Assembly: GCA_963682175.1 (NCBI GenBank)
Contig: OY821775.1
Coordinates: forward strand, 33,106,053-33,170,052
From: Triglochin maritima
Taxonomy: Eukaryota; Streptophyta; Magnoliopsida; Alismatales; Juncaginaceae
Length of the DNA: 64,000 nucleotides
Direction of reading: 5' to 3'
How positions within the stretch are numbered: position 1 is the stretch's first letter; the number at the start of each line of letters is the position of its first letter. A program made the position numbers and the translations under genes. The notes beneath the pieces were generated by a model. That model did no database searches and was not told where the DNA came from. It saw only the letters and a program-made list of their open reading frames with translations. Positions 43,047-53,839 of this stretch are shown in pieces.

Positions 43047-44248
43047 TGATGCATTGCATACATTGCATCATATGTCTTTCATTTAGATTATTTTTACATC
43101 AATAAATGCTACTAAGGTATGTGTTTAGTCTTATTTACCGAATACAGGGACCTGAATGCAATTTACCCACATCCCGAGCATAAACGCGTACAAAAGACTC
43201 GTTTCTATCATAAAGACCAAGTTCAAGTTTATCAGGTTTAAAATGGAAATGTATCCAAGCATAAAAGCATTCAAGACCTAATTACGAAAAGAACAAGGAC
43301 TTAAGCACAAAAGTAGCCGGGGACTTAATTGCAAAAAGTCAAGGACCTAATTGCAAATCACGAGTAGCTTTTATTATTATGGAGAAAATATAAAGAAAAA
43401 TCAATGTGGATCTCCAAATATATGAAGAAATTAATTCGGATCTCCAAAGATATGCAAGAATCAATCCAGACACGCAAATGACATTGAAATCATACCATAA
43501 ACACACAGGAAAAATCCGGGTCGATTCTGAGCCAAAAAGGTGGCGATTCCGCCGCACCTCAAGGGCAAATTGCGGCGAATCCGCCGCACCAAATTAGATT
43601 TATGCTCTAAAAATTTTACCGGTTGCGTGTTGACGCGTGTACTTTCTTATTTCATGCTTAGGTCCCTTGTATCGGCTATAAATAGCCCCGAGAACGATGT
43701 TGTGAGGAGTTCTTCCTTTTGTTCCATAATTTAGCAATAAAATTCTATTTCTTTTATTTTATGTTTTTAATTTTCTTTTCTTAGTTTCTCTAGGACCCCT
43801 TCTCCCTCCCTCCATCTATGAGTTTCTAACTCTTTCCAAAGGGTGGGGGTGACGGATTTAGGGTGATGAGAAGAGAAGATGTTATTATTTTAATTTCGTA
43901 TTAGTATGTTTTGATTACTTGAGTTTATGTTAAATCATTTATCATGTAATGCTTTATAACTAATATGATTTATTATAAGTTTCAGAATTCTCTAATCTAA
44001 ACCCGATATCTAAACCTCCACCCAACGGAATTCACCATCTTTGTTCTTGTTTTAGTTTTATTTTTTCATGTTTCTTGCTTTAGATAATTAAAACCCAAAA
44101 ATCTCAAAACCAACCTTATTATTGTTCTCTCTCTCTCTAATCGAAAATCAAAAAAAAATAACAATATCTCTCCCTCCTTGTGTTCGACCCGTATTTGCCA
44201 CGTCTTCATTGACACCGTGCACTTGCGGTATAAATTTAATTCTCATCA
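43047..44248 (+). repeat. LTR3 (1202 bp)
   Basis: Ends are TGATG and CATCA, followed by the target duplication GTAAT (44249-44253). The TATA box lies at 43677. Its private bases (for example at offsets 92, 517, 525) separate it from LTR1 and LTR2. Confidence 0.9.
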
Positions 44249-44253
44249 GTAAT

Positions 44254-44593
44254 TGATGTGGCATTCCATTTGGCTAGCACCTTCCCACTTTCTAGACAGG
44301 AACTCATGGCATTGAACAAGTCTCGCTTGATTATTTCCCAAGTGGCTTTGAAGAACTTTACATTGAAGCCATCCGGTCCCGGTGCTTTATCTACATTTGC
44401 GTTCAACACCACCATTTTGAGCTCCTTCATCTCAAGAGGTCGTGTTAACTTTGTCCCCTCCGCCGGTAGGATTTGTGGTAGGATGACGGAAGGGGGGAGG
44501 GGTTTCACCTGCAATTCATGAGCAAATAAGTTTGCATAAAAACGCCAGAAAGCGCCTCGGATCTCTCCTTCCTCTTCCACGAAGGTGGCACCC
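44254..44593 (-). pseudogene. LINE ORF2, N-terminal part of reverse transcriptase
   Basis: This encodes EEEGEIRGAFWRFYANLFA, then the RT-0/1 region KAPGPDGFNVKFFKATWE, and ends GKVLAKWNATS. It continues in frame at 33965 once the GTAAT-flanked complex is removed. CACCC at 44589-44593 is the target duplication of the next insertion. The endonuclease domain is not seen, so the LINE is 5'-truncated. Confidence 0.85.
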
Positions 44594-46144
44594 TGATTGA
44601 CATCATTTCATGCTTATATTTGTATCTTATATCCATTATCTTACACCTAAGCAATGCTACGTGATGAGTTTTATGTTGGAATTTCAGAAATAAATAGGTT
44701 TGAAGAGATGAAGCATGAAAGGACCCAAAAGTAGGGAAAAATTACTTAATTGTGAGACGTGGGGACTAAGATGCAAGGGAGAAGGACTTGAACGTAAGAC
44801 CCGAGGACCTAAGAGCAAAACAGAATACTCCACACCATCATGGGGAGTATTTTAGCAATTCGATTCAGGTCGGAGCTCCAACAAGCCAAGTAAATGCATC
44901 CAAGACCAGCAAAAATACCAAGAAAAGCCCACAACAAATCTGAGCTGGATCCGGATCCTGTAGACCGCCAATTGGTGGTCTGGAACCGCCAATTTGCGGT
45001 CCGGATATTCCCGGATCTGCTGAGTTTTCTGGAGCATGTGCATTAGTGTTTGTTTAGGCTATTGTTGCTATCTGTTTAGTCCCACATCGGGGGATTGTCC
45101 CGGATTTTCTTTTTCTTTGGCTATAAATAGAACTCTTCACCTTCTATTGTAAACTACTCATTGCTTGGTGGCATTCTCTCTACTAAGGAGTAAGCCTTGA
45201 AGCAAAACTCAAGGTGGAGAAGAATGCTACCTTCAATGTGAGTCATTGTTAATAAAATAATTGTTCTAGTTTCTTTTAATCTGTCTTTTAATTTGTGCAT
45301 GCTTGTTTAGTCTTTCCTTTCCTTTTAAGATTCTTTAATACTCCTTTCTTGCTTAGTTAAATTTTCTTTCAGTATAATGTTTCATTTTGTTAATGTAGGT
45401 AGTGTAATGATTAGTGAGTAGTTTCATCCCCATTTGGGGGGTGGAGAAATATGTGATATGATTATGTAATGTAGTAGTGTGTGTTATGTTAATCCTTTGA
45501 GCCTTATATGATTTCCATATCCATCTAATGGGATTTCACTCTTGTCCTTAATATGCTAATGCTCTTAAATGAAGCTTAGCATATGCTTAGACTAGTGGAC
45601 CTATTTTATGGGGAATGATGAGGTAAGGATAATGATGGAATTAATATAGGAAACATGACTTGTAGTGTATGTGCTCTTGTTGCCTTGGCCTTGGTTAATG
45701 CCTTGTATGTTTTAATGATATAGTCTTATCTTAATTCATGTGGAGGCAAAGTAGGGTCTAGTCTTTATACATGAGTTCATTTAGCTTCATTCCAATTATT
45801 GTCTTGTATGTTTTAATGATGTAGTCTTATCTTATTTCATGTAGAGGCAAAGTTGGATTTAGTTTTATTATTTCATGCACTACATGTTGTGAGGAGCATA
45901 ATTGAACACACACATCTTTATATTCACATTATTTCTCTACCCCCTATGGGGTTTAGTTTTATTGCTTATCTTCATTTCCTTTTGCATCTTAGTGTAGTTT
46001 AGTGTAACCAACCTTTCTCTCCTTTCTTTACCACTCGCCTTCGCACAAACCAAAAGTCGACACACCTCCCTATGTATCGACTCGTATTTGCCACCGCTTC
46101 AATGCGGCCGTGCACTTGCGGTTTAATATAAAACGAATCAATCA
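44594..46144 (+). repeat. 5' LTR (LTR-A, 1551 bp)
   Basis: TGATTGA to AATCAATCA. U3 contains GACCGCCAATTGGTGGTC and ACCGCCAATTTGCGGT (about 44963-45000) and a TATA box at 45122. Confidence 0.9.
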
Positions 46145-46150
46145 AATTTT

Positions 46151-46168
46151 TGGCGTCGTTGCCGGGGA
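46151..46168 (+). other. Primer-binding site, tRNA-Asp, one mismatch
   Basis: TGGCGTCGTTGCCGGGGA starts six bases after the LTR. One C-to-T change separates it from the perfect tRNA-Asp complement at 38098. Confidence 0.85.
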
Positions 46169-47262
46169 GGTGCTCTGTCCAAACTTTGGTTTGGACGATT
46201 CGAGTGGTTTTTAATTTTTTGTTTCCAGTTTTTCTTAGTTTCAGGGATCCTAAAGCGCACGGGGAGGATACTGGAGAAGTGGGAGCATCTAAGAATCAAC
46301 AAGGACCGCCAATTGGCGGCTTGGTGAGGGTTTCTTGCTTTCAAATTTCTTCTGGTAGTTAGTTCTGTCATTTTCATTATCTGGGAGCCCTATTTTGCAT
46401 GCTGTGACTTCTAGTTTGCTCCCAGATCATTAATCACTCCCCCATTAATCAACTTGGCCTTAAAATCCAAAGCAAAATATTAGACATTCTTATTTGTTTA
46501 CGTCACGCATCATGAACTTGACTTGGGCATATAGTCGTCTTTTCTTTTAGCTTTATGTTCAGTTGTTAAGCGCTGCCGTGAGGTACGCATTTCCAACACT
46601 CATTCATGCATCTTGTATGCCCATGTATTAGTTAGTAGGAATTGCAACAGGACAAGACTGGGTTGAGCGTTTTGATTGGAGCGACCGATTGCTAGATCTA
46701 CTATCAAAACGCTACTAAGGAGGGGTTGTCCCATAAAAGATAAGGTGGGGGATTTCATCACCCTCTCCTTGGCCCCAAAAGTCACTCTTAATCAAGCCTT
46801 AACTAAAATCAAGTAGACATTTGCCCTAGGATTTCGGGCGCACTGGGAGAGTAATATACTTGAGACCATCATGGCCTGATCGACGTTGCCTACCTTGTCG
46901 ATAGTAGGAGGTACTAGATCTCCGGATCTAGTATCACTTGCTAGGCATTGTGGTCCTCGTTGTAGGGAGGTGAGACGTGTCGAGGGTAGTGACCTCGAAG
47001 TTAGGCGTCGTGTAGCCTAAGGACCCATTGCCTTACATTGTTTGAGTCGTGCTTGCTAGTTAGGCTTCTACCTGATCTCATTACCCACGCTAGCTCTAGG
47101 ATTCTTCCCTTCTCCTCTGAGTCATCATCTTCTCACCTTCTTCTACGTTATAGTCTCCTCCCCTTTACACTCTTTGGTAGCGTTTTAGGGTCGAGTCGAG
47201 CACTTTTTGCGAGCTTGGCCTCGTGGTGGTGAGAGTGATCGACTCGAGAGTTCTTTGTTGAG
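46169..47262 (+). other. 5' leader of the reduced-gag element
   Basis: This is a non-coding leader with a palindrome GACCGCCAATTGGCGGC at 46304-46320, the same sequence type as in this element's U3. It also has the GATAAGGTGGGGGATTTCAT block (46739-46758) and is collinear with 22987-23877. Confidence 0.8.
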
Positions 47263-48057
47263 ATGGATGGTTACATGGGTGACCATCCATATCATTGTTG
47301 GGACCAGGACAATTCTTCCTGGTATTCTGGACCCATGAAACCTGGGGTGGCTCAGCCTAACACCCCGTATGGTTGGGACAATCTTATTTGTGTGACTGAG
47401 CAATCTTCATATTGGGGTAGTATGAGAGAGGCACCGACTGCTAGACCACCATCTAGTTACGTCGGATCATATGTTGGTCATCAAACTGAGACATGACAAG
47501 AACCTTTGGCCTCTTTCATGCATGTGGTAGATGACATGGGTGCACCGGTGGCTCCAGTAGCCACACCGTGTGAGTGTTGTGGGTTGAGTGGTCATGTTAT
47601 CGGGGAATGGCCTTAAGTTGCCCCTGAGCCAGAGTATGAGCACACATTTTCCCAAAATGCTCATTATGACCATTACGCATCCGCGTACAACCCGAGAGGG
47701 ATGGATTCGTGGGGAGACAATTCTTATTCAAATTCGTATACATCATTTTCACCCCAGTATCCTCCTCCCAAATACCCAGAATTCTACCAACATCTCACTT
47801 CAAATCATTGGACTCATTCTCAGCCCATCATCACCCAACCCAAAATTTCCCGAGCTCTGACTTGGACCTCATAGTTGACCGCATACCTGATTCTTTGAAA
47901 CAAACTCTCCAAACGTTCATGGAAACCACTCAAAATTTATTGAAGTCCAACTTGAATTCCTTGCAAACTATGGTAATGCAAGTGAGTCAACATGAGGATT
48001 TATCTTCTGAAATCGAACCACCACCACATGAGTCAACATGGAAATTCTTATTCAAAC
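47263..48057 (+). pseudogene. Reduced Gag-like ORF, second copy
   Basis: It starts MDGYMGDHPYHCWDQDN at the same ATG as 23878 and is open through RPPSSYVGSYVG to a TGA at 47494-47496. The frame then continues with a damaged knuckle CECCGLSGHVIGEW (last Cys to Trp) and a TAA soon after. The C-terminal LKQTLQTFMETTQNLLKS segment is in another frame. The breaks differ from those in the first copy, so the common ancestor was probably an intact short protein. No capsid domain is present. Confidence 0.7.
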
Positions 48058-49210
48058 TATTGGCGGTCCGGATCTTCCCGGATCCGCTGAGTTTTATGGA
48101 GCATGTGTATTAGTGTTTGTTTAGGCTATTGTTGGTATCTGTTTAGTCCCACATCGGGGGATTGTCCCGGATTTTCTTTTTCTTTGGCTATAAATAGAAC
48201 TCTTCACCTTCTATTGTAAACTACCCATTGCTTGGTGGCATTCTCTCTACTAAGGAGTAAGCCTTGAAGCAAAACTCAAGGTGGAGAAGAATGCTACCTT
48301 CAATTTGAGTCATTGTTAATAAAATAATTGTTCTAGTTTCTTTTAATCTGTCTTTTAATTTGTGCATGCTTGTTTAGTCTTTCCTTTCCTTTTAAGATTC
48401 TTTAATACTCCTTTCTTGCTTAGTTAAATTTCCTTTCAGTATAATGTTTCATTTTGTTAATGTAGGTAGTGTAATGATTAGTGAGTAGTTTCATCCCCAT
48501 TTGGGGGTGGAGAAATATGTGATATGATTATGTAATGTAGTAGTGTGTGTTATGTTAATCCTTTGAGCCTTATATGATTTCCATATCCATCTAATGAGAT
48601 TTCACTCTTGTCCTTGATATGCTAATGCTCTTGAATGAAGCTTAGCATATGCTTAGACTAGTGGACCTATTTTATGGGGAATGATGAGGTAAGGATAAGG
48701 ATGGAATTATTATAGGAAACATGACTTGTAGTGTATGTGCTCTTGTTGCCTTGGCCTTGGTTAATGCCTTGTATGTTTTAATGATATAGTCTTATCTTAA
48801 TTCATGTGGAGGCAAAGTAGGGTCTAGTCTTTATACATGAGTTCATTTAGCTTCATTCCAATTATTGTTTTGTATGTTTTAATGATGTAGTCTTATCTTA
48901 TTTCATGTGGAGGCAAAGTTGGATTTAGTTTTATTATTTCATGCACTACATGTTGTGAGGAGCATAATTGAACACACACATCTTTATATTCACATTATTT
49001 CTCTACCCCCTATGGGGTTTAGTTTTTTTGTTTATCTTCATTTCCTTTTGCATCTTAGTGTAGTTTAGTGTAACCAACCTTTCTCTCCTTTCTTTACCAC
49101 TCGCCTTCGCACAAACCAAAAGTCGACACACCTCCTTGTGTATCGACCCGTATTTGCCACCCCTTCAACGCGGCCGTGCACTTGCGGTTTAACATAAAAC
49201 GAATCAATCA
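48058..49210 (+). repeat. 3' LTR-A, 5'-truncated
   Basis: The LTR starts inside the U3 palindrome (TTGGCGGTCCGG) and is nearly identical to 44991-46144 onwards. It ends AATCAATCA at 49210. Confidence 0.9.
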
Positions 49211-49215
49211 CACCC

Positions 49216-49351
49216 TCACCCACTAGTCTCACTTGGACATGGCTCTCCTCACTCTAATGTGCCCGAGATCACTCTCATAATGTGCCCGAGATCCTTAAGG
49301 TCCAATGTCTCCTAACGCGCCCGAGATCCTTAGGGGAGGCCGAGACCCTAA
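49216..49351. repeat. LINE 5' junction with filler-like copies of flanking sequence
   Basis: GCCCGAGATC occurs at 49261, 49284 and 49319 inside the LINE target duplications and again at 49373 in the flank. ATCACTCTC and CTAATG/CTAACG pieces accompany it. The inner copies look like imperfect templated copies of the flank made when the LINE 5' end was joined. The first 30-40 bases may still be LINE. Confidence 0.5.
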
Positions 49352-49362
49352 ACCAGATCACT

Positions 49363-50049
49363 CTCCTAATGCGCCCGAGATCCTTAGGGGTCAATGTCTA
49401 CTTGCTTTTAAAGTTAGGCTCTTGATTAGTGTGATTTTTGGGGCCAAGGAAAGGGTAATGAAATTCCCCACCTTATCTTATATGGGACAACCCCTCCTTA
49501 GTAACGTTTTGGAGTCTTAATCTTGAAATAAACTCTCCAAACAAAATGCTCAACTCACACTTGATGCAATGCAATTCCTACTAACTAATGCATGTTCATA
49601 CGAAATGCATGAATGAGAGTAGGAAATGTATACCTCACGCAAACGCTCAACAATTGAAAGTAAAGTTAAAATAAAAGACAAACTACGTGCCTAAGTCAAG
49701 TATATGATGCATGACCTAAACAAGCAAGAATGCCTAATCTTTTGCTTTGGGTTTTAGTGGACAAGTTGATTAAAAGGGGATTGATTATTGATCTGGGGGC
49801 AAACTACAAGTCAAAACATGTCAAATTGAGCCCCAGACCTCTATGTCAGATGTGCAAACAAATCAAAGAAAGTAGGAAGAAAATGCAGCTCACCAGACCG
49901 TCAGTTGGCGGTCTTAGGCCGCTGATCGACGGTCCAAGTTGCTCTTCTGGTGATTTCCTTTGAGCCTCAGAGTATCCGGCAATAAAGAAAAATACAAAAC
50001 AAAAATTAAATCCACTTGAATCGTCCAAACCAGAGTCTGGACGGAGCCC
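49363..50049 (-). other. Athila leader (LTR-proximal part), minus strand
   Basis: The continuation of 31251-31684 beyond the LINE. It contains the reverse of the GATAAGGTGGGG/TTTCAT block (about 49459-49482) and, close to the primer-binding site, a pair of palindromes related to GACCGTCAGTTGGCGGTC (about 49897-49936). No coding sequence. Confidence 0.75.
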
Positions 50050-50068
50050 CTCCCCGGCAACGACGCCA
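50050..50068 (-). other. Primer-binding site, tRNA-Asp, minus strand
   Basis: On the minus strand it reads TGGCGTCGTTGCCGGGGAG, followed by the leader toward lower coordinates. It shows that the LTR at 50075-51215 is a 5' LTR. Confidence 0.85.
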
Positions 50069-50074
50069 AAAACT

Positions 50075-51215
50075 TTATTAAACATTTTAATACCGCAAGT
50101 GCACGGCCACGATGAAGTTGTGGCAAGTACGGGTCAATCCACGGGGAGGTGAGTAGCCTCTGGTTTTTCAGAAATCAATTAGCGAAAAAGGGGAAAGACA
50201 TTTGGTTATGCTAAGCTAAACTACACTAAACTAGTACGTAAGAAATGTGAAAGAAAGCAACGAAAGATTGGAAATCAAGAAGAGAAACCACGTAAGCGGT
50301 GGAGTGTGTGCTCATATAAAGTGAAATAAGTGATGAATGACGCATATAAGCATGTATGTGTGTGTGTCTTCATGCATAGGAAGTGTCTAAAGATGTGGCA
50401 AAACCTATCAATCCATTCACACAACGTATCGGCACTTACTACTTGATTAGCATAAGACTAGGCTCAGCATGAGAGGTGTCTAAATGTTATGGCAAGACTC
50501 ATCAAAAAAAGGAACACATGTGAAGAACAAATCTAAGCGTGGGAAGTGTCTAAATTTTATGGTAAAACCCATCAAAACAAAGTTTCTTCAACCAATCAAG
50601 CAAAGCAACACAAATACAAACACATAACTAACATGTAGCATATTCAACATGAAATTTCAGTCAATAAACATGAGAAACGAAGAATTGGAAGTGTCTAAAT
50701 CTTATGGCAAAACCCATCAAAATCCCTAAACATGTAGATGATTAAAATACCCCCAATGAACATACAAACAAGGAAGTTTACACAATCCAAAAATTATCAA
50801 ACATCCAAACATCACAACATATATGTACATCATCTCTACCCCCCAAAGGGGGATGGAACTACTCACTAATCATTCATATAAACAAAAGGAGACATTCTAA
50901 CTAATTTAGACTAAGATTAAAGAAACAAGACTAAGCTAAGCATGCAAGAAAAAGAGACAACATGAGAGAATGGCACCAAACAATGGGTAAATACAAAGGA
51001 AAGTGAAGAGTTCTATTTATAGGCATGGAAAAAGTTAATGGGGACAATCCCATAGTATGGGACTAAAAGCATACCAAATATGCCCTAAATACAACCTAAT
51101 CTAACACCCGACCAAAGCATGTGCGTTTTGAAGAAATCTTGACTGCTGATTGGCAGTCTGGGACCGCTAATTAGTGGTATGTATTTGTCTGATCGGGTCT
51201 GGATTTGTTTACATC
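50075..51215 (-). repeat. 5' LTR of the minus-strand Athila element (LTR-C), truncated in U3
   Basis: The 3' part of the LTR is recognisable by the ACCGCAAGTGCACGGCC block on the plus strand. The TATA region is near 51010-51025. It ends shortly beyond the palindromes GACTGCTGATTGGCAGTC and GACCGCTAATTAGTGGT (about 51148-51180). The outer U3 is lost. Confidence 0.75.
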
Positions 51216-51266
51216 TAGAAATTTCAAGTATTAAGATATAGGTTGTCATCATCAAAAAAAGGATAT

Positions 51267-52782
51267 TGTTGTCTTTTTGGCCTTAATCTATGATGATTTA
51301 ATCAACTTAATCATAATTATAATCAATGTAGAGTATCACACATTATGCATGGCATATATATTGTATTGTGCTAACTTCTACTGGTTAACAAGACTCAAGG
51401 AAGAAAGGAATTCAAGTCAAGACATGTAATCAAGCTATTAAAGACGTAATTTTGTATTTCTTTTGAGTCTTAGGAACTTTGTGTACTTGAGCATACTAGA
51501 GTAAATAACTACTTAAACACACAGTAGCTTCCTTATAGAAGTCACACACAAATTCTCAGATCATTTGGACTTCAATAGGTCACCTAAACTTAAGCCGGAA
51601 CACACTTAAAACCAAACCTGAACAGTCTGAGCAAAATCGGTCGACCGATATAGTTCTCTGTTCGATTGATTGTTCGGTCGACCGATTGGATCAGTTAATC
51701 TGTTAGCCTATAGTGTTGCACCGGTCGACCGTTTTGTGCCTTTTGTTCGATCGTCTACAAGTGTCAAATGACCGTTAGACTTGTCTTATTCTACAACGAT
51801 CGTTTTCCCAAAACCCCAAATACAAGTGTTCACCGGTCAACCGTAGACCTTGTTTCGGTCGACCAAACATAAATGTTTTTACAATGCCCAAGTGTCTGTT
51901 ATTTTTGGTCGACCAACCCAACCATTTCAATCGACCAAACCTAGACACTTTCGACAACCCCATAGAGCCTGTTAATTTTCGGACGACCGAACTAACCATT
52001 AAGTTTGACTGATAACTTAAGTGAACTTTAGTTATAGCTATTTTAGTTCGGCCGTTCCATGCTCAGTCGACCGTTGCTTTTTTGGACTTTCCTGGACTTC
52101 ATTTCCGGACGATATCCGTTCGACCGTTAAGCCTGATTTGGTCGACCGAACGTACCAGAATTGTTCCCTGTGCTTTTCTATTTTGTGTTTCTTACACAAA
52201 CACTTACCATATTAATCCCAACGGCTATAAGCCTTTAGGAGCTTATAAATAGATGTTACCAAGACACAATTTGACAACTCTCCCACTCATATTTGCCCTC
52301 TACATTAGAGAGAACAATCCAAACACTCAAAGCCTCCACTTCCACACTTTAGCCTCAATTCCAATCACACTCGAGTGTGCTCAAGTTAGAGAGTGTTTGA
52401 ATCAGTCAAGTTTGTTGTTGTCAAGAAGATTGTAAAGGTTTCGTTGAAACCTCAAGCATCCCTTTCGGATTGTGAGAGGAAGGTCCAAGCTTGCGCGGGT
52501 GTACGCAAGGCTTAGAATGTAAAGGCTTAATCTCGGCCCAAAATGAGATTGCTAGTGAAGACGTAGGCGGAGCTCTAGGGAGATTGATTGGATTGTGGTT
52601 TGCCTATCTTGCAAGAGAGGAAGTAGGCGGGAGGCCGATCCTCTATAAAAATCATCGGGTCTTATTGTGGTTTGCATATTTTCTTTGCTTGCTTTTATTT
52701 GTTTATTCGCTGCATCTTTGATTAAGCAAGTAGGGAAATTAATTGAAAAGTGATTAGAATAAGGGGCCATTATGATCCTACA
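51267..52782 (+). repeat. Solo or orphan LTR of an unclassified family (LTR-D, 1516 bp)
   Basis: Starts TGTTGTC and ends CCTACA. A second copy on the minus strand (60724-62117) starts TGTTGA and ends CTAACA and supports the boundaries. It holds a CGGTCGACCG array (about 51638-52150) upstream of a TATA box (TATAAATA, 52244-52251) and a pyrimidine-rich leader. No TSD is evident and no coding sequence is attached, so gypsy or copia origin is open. Confidence 0.65.
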
Positions 52783-52949
52783 TTCTCAAGACCCTTAAGG
52801 TCTGATTTTCCACTCCTAATCCAGCCATCTACTTTCCTCATTAGGGCACGTCACGCTAAGCACGAAAATGTAGGAATCCACTCTATTCTCACATCAAAGT
52901 AGCTAAAGAAAAATATCATTTATATCACGAAAAAATGTGGGTTCTTAAT
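52783..52949. other. Unassigned spacer
   Basis: No coding sequence or repeat family recognised between LTR-D and the Athila 3' region. Confidence 0.4.
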
Positions 52950-53839
52950 GGGGGAGAGTAATCATAGGATTTCAGTACTCAAATAAATAAAGAAGTCCAC
53001 CATTTAAACTAGTGAGTCTTCTTGTTTTGAAGGAATTCGTACATGTTAGTATAATGAAGTTTGTTGAAGTCAGGGACCCTTAAACTCTTGTTGTGAAACC
53101 TTAAGTGTAGGGGTTGGTTCATATCTAGGTTAGAAATAATTTAGTATGATGTTCTTTCTTCTTGCACAGCTCCTACCACTCGGGAAATTAGGTCTGAGGG
53201 GACTTAGTACCTAGTGCTTTCGAGACATCTGACTTGGGATTCACCACCGAACTCCCGTTACACGGATGGTAGGGACCGTCCTAGGTGGAGATTTAAAGGA
53301 AGGTATACATGATCATGCCAATCGTCACAGGCAATGATGCACGAAATTGGACCCTTGGAGAATTAAACACCAACCAGCTTTAATTCCTTCTTCTCTAAAA
53401 AGAAGAGAAAAAAATAAAATAATACAAATAAGAACCTTAATGAACTTTGCACAACGTATCATTTCAAGATATTAAGGTTGCACATGTCTTTTACTTAAGT
53501 CCTAAATTAGCTTGCACGAATAGTTCCCTAGGCTAGGTGTGTGGACAAGATACATATAGAGAGTCGGCTCGTAGTATTACCATGTCCAATGATCGATAAA
53601 ACGTAGGTCCTTAAAGTCGTGTTGCTAGGTTGAAAATGCATCAATGTTAGAATTTTGTGGGTATATCCGCTGAAAACTCTCAAGAGACACCTCTCCTCCT
53701 TGGCGACAAGGGAGTTTAATGACTTGTTGCATGTGCTAAGTGCAACCGTGATTCCTACGAAAGTGAATTACGATTTCTTGTTTCCAATTTTATTTCTTTA
53801 TTTTTCTCGGGACTAGCAAAAGTTAAACGTGGGGTTATT

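Larger units (their letters stand above)
33971..44248 (+). mobile_element. Non-autonomous gypsy Gag-protease element (TR-GAG-like), three-LTR tandem complex
   Basis: The order is LTR1 (33971-34731, truncated), protease-half ORF, 3' region, LTR2 (36892-38091), primer-binding site, leader, Gag-protease ORF, 3' region, LTR3 (43047-44248). One pair of GTAAT duplications flanks the whole, so it derives from one insertion that later became tandem. No RT, RNase H or integrase is present; enzymes would have to come from an Athila-type partner. LTR2 and LTR3 differ at about a dozen positions in 1.2 kb by eye, so the insertion is young. Confidence 0.9.
44594..49210 (+). mobile_element. Non-autonomous Athila-like element with reduced gag, internally deleted, TSD CACCC
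   Basis: It consists of a full LTR-A (44594-46144), a tRNA-Asp primer-binding site, a leader, a reduced gag (47263-48057) and a 3' LTR lacking its first 395 bp (48058-49210). CACCC flanks it at 44589-44593 and 49211-49215. The deletion removed the rest of the internal region, the polypurine tract and the start of the 3' LTR; the right breakpoint is in the U3 palindrome. The two LTRs are nearly identical where they overlap, so it is young. Confidence 0.9.
31696..49351 (-). mobile_element. L1-type LINE, minus strand, 5'-truncated, carrying two nested gypsy insertions
   Basis: The LINE's own sequence is 31696-33970, 44254-44593 and about 49216-49250. The 3' end is a short poly(A) (T run 31695-31701). 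The 11-bp duplication ACCAGATCACT flanks it at 31685-31695 and 49352-49362, within an Athila leader whose unbroken counterpart is at about 23455-23500 (reverse orientation). About 100 bp next to the right-hand duplication resembles repeated flank sequence. The two insertions carry TSDs GTAAT and CACCC. Confidence 0.85.

Noticed and set aside
51267..52782. LTR-D as a complete element together with the following Athila 3' region
   Set aside because: The polypurine tract, hairpin block and LTR-E1 belong together as Athila. LTR-D has other ends (TGTTG...CTACA) and no primer-binding site of that group.
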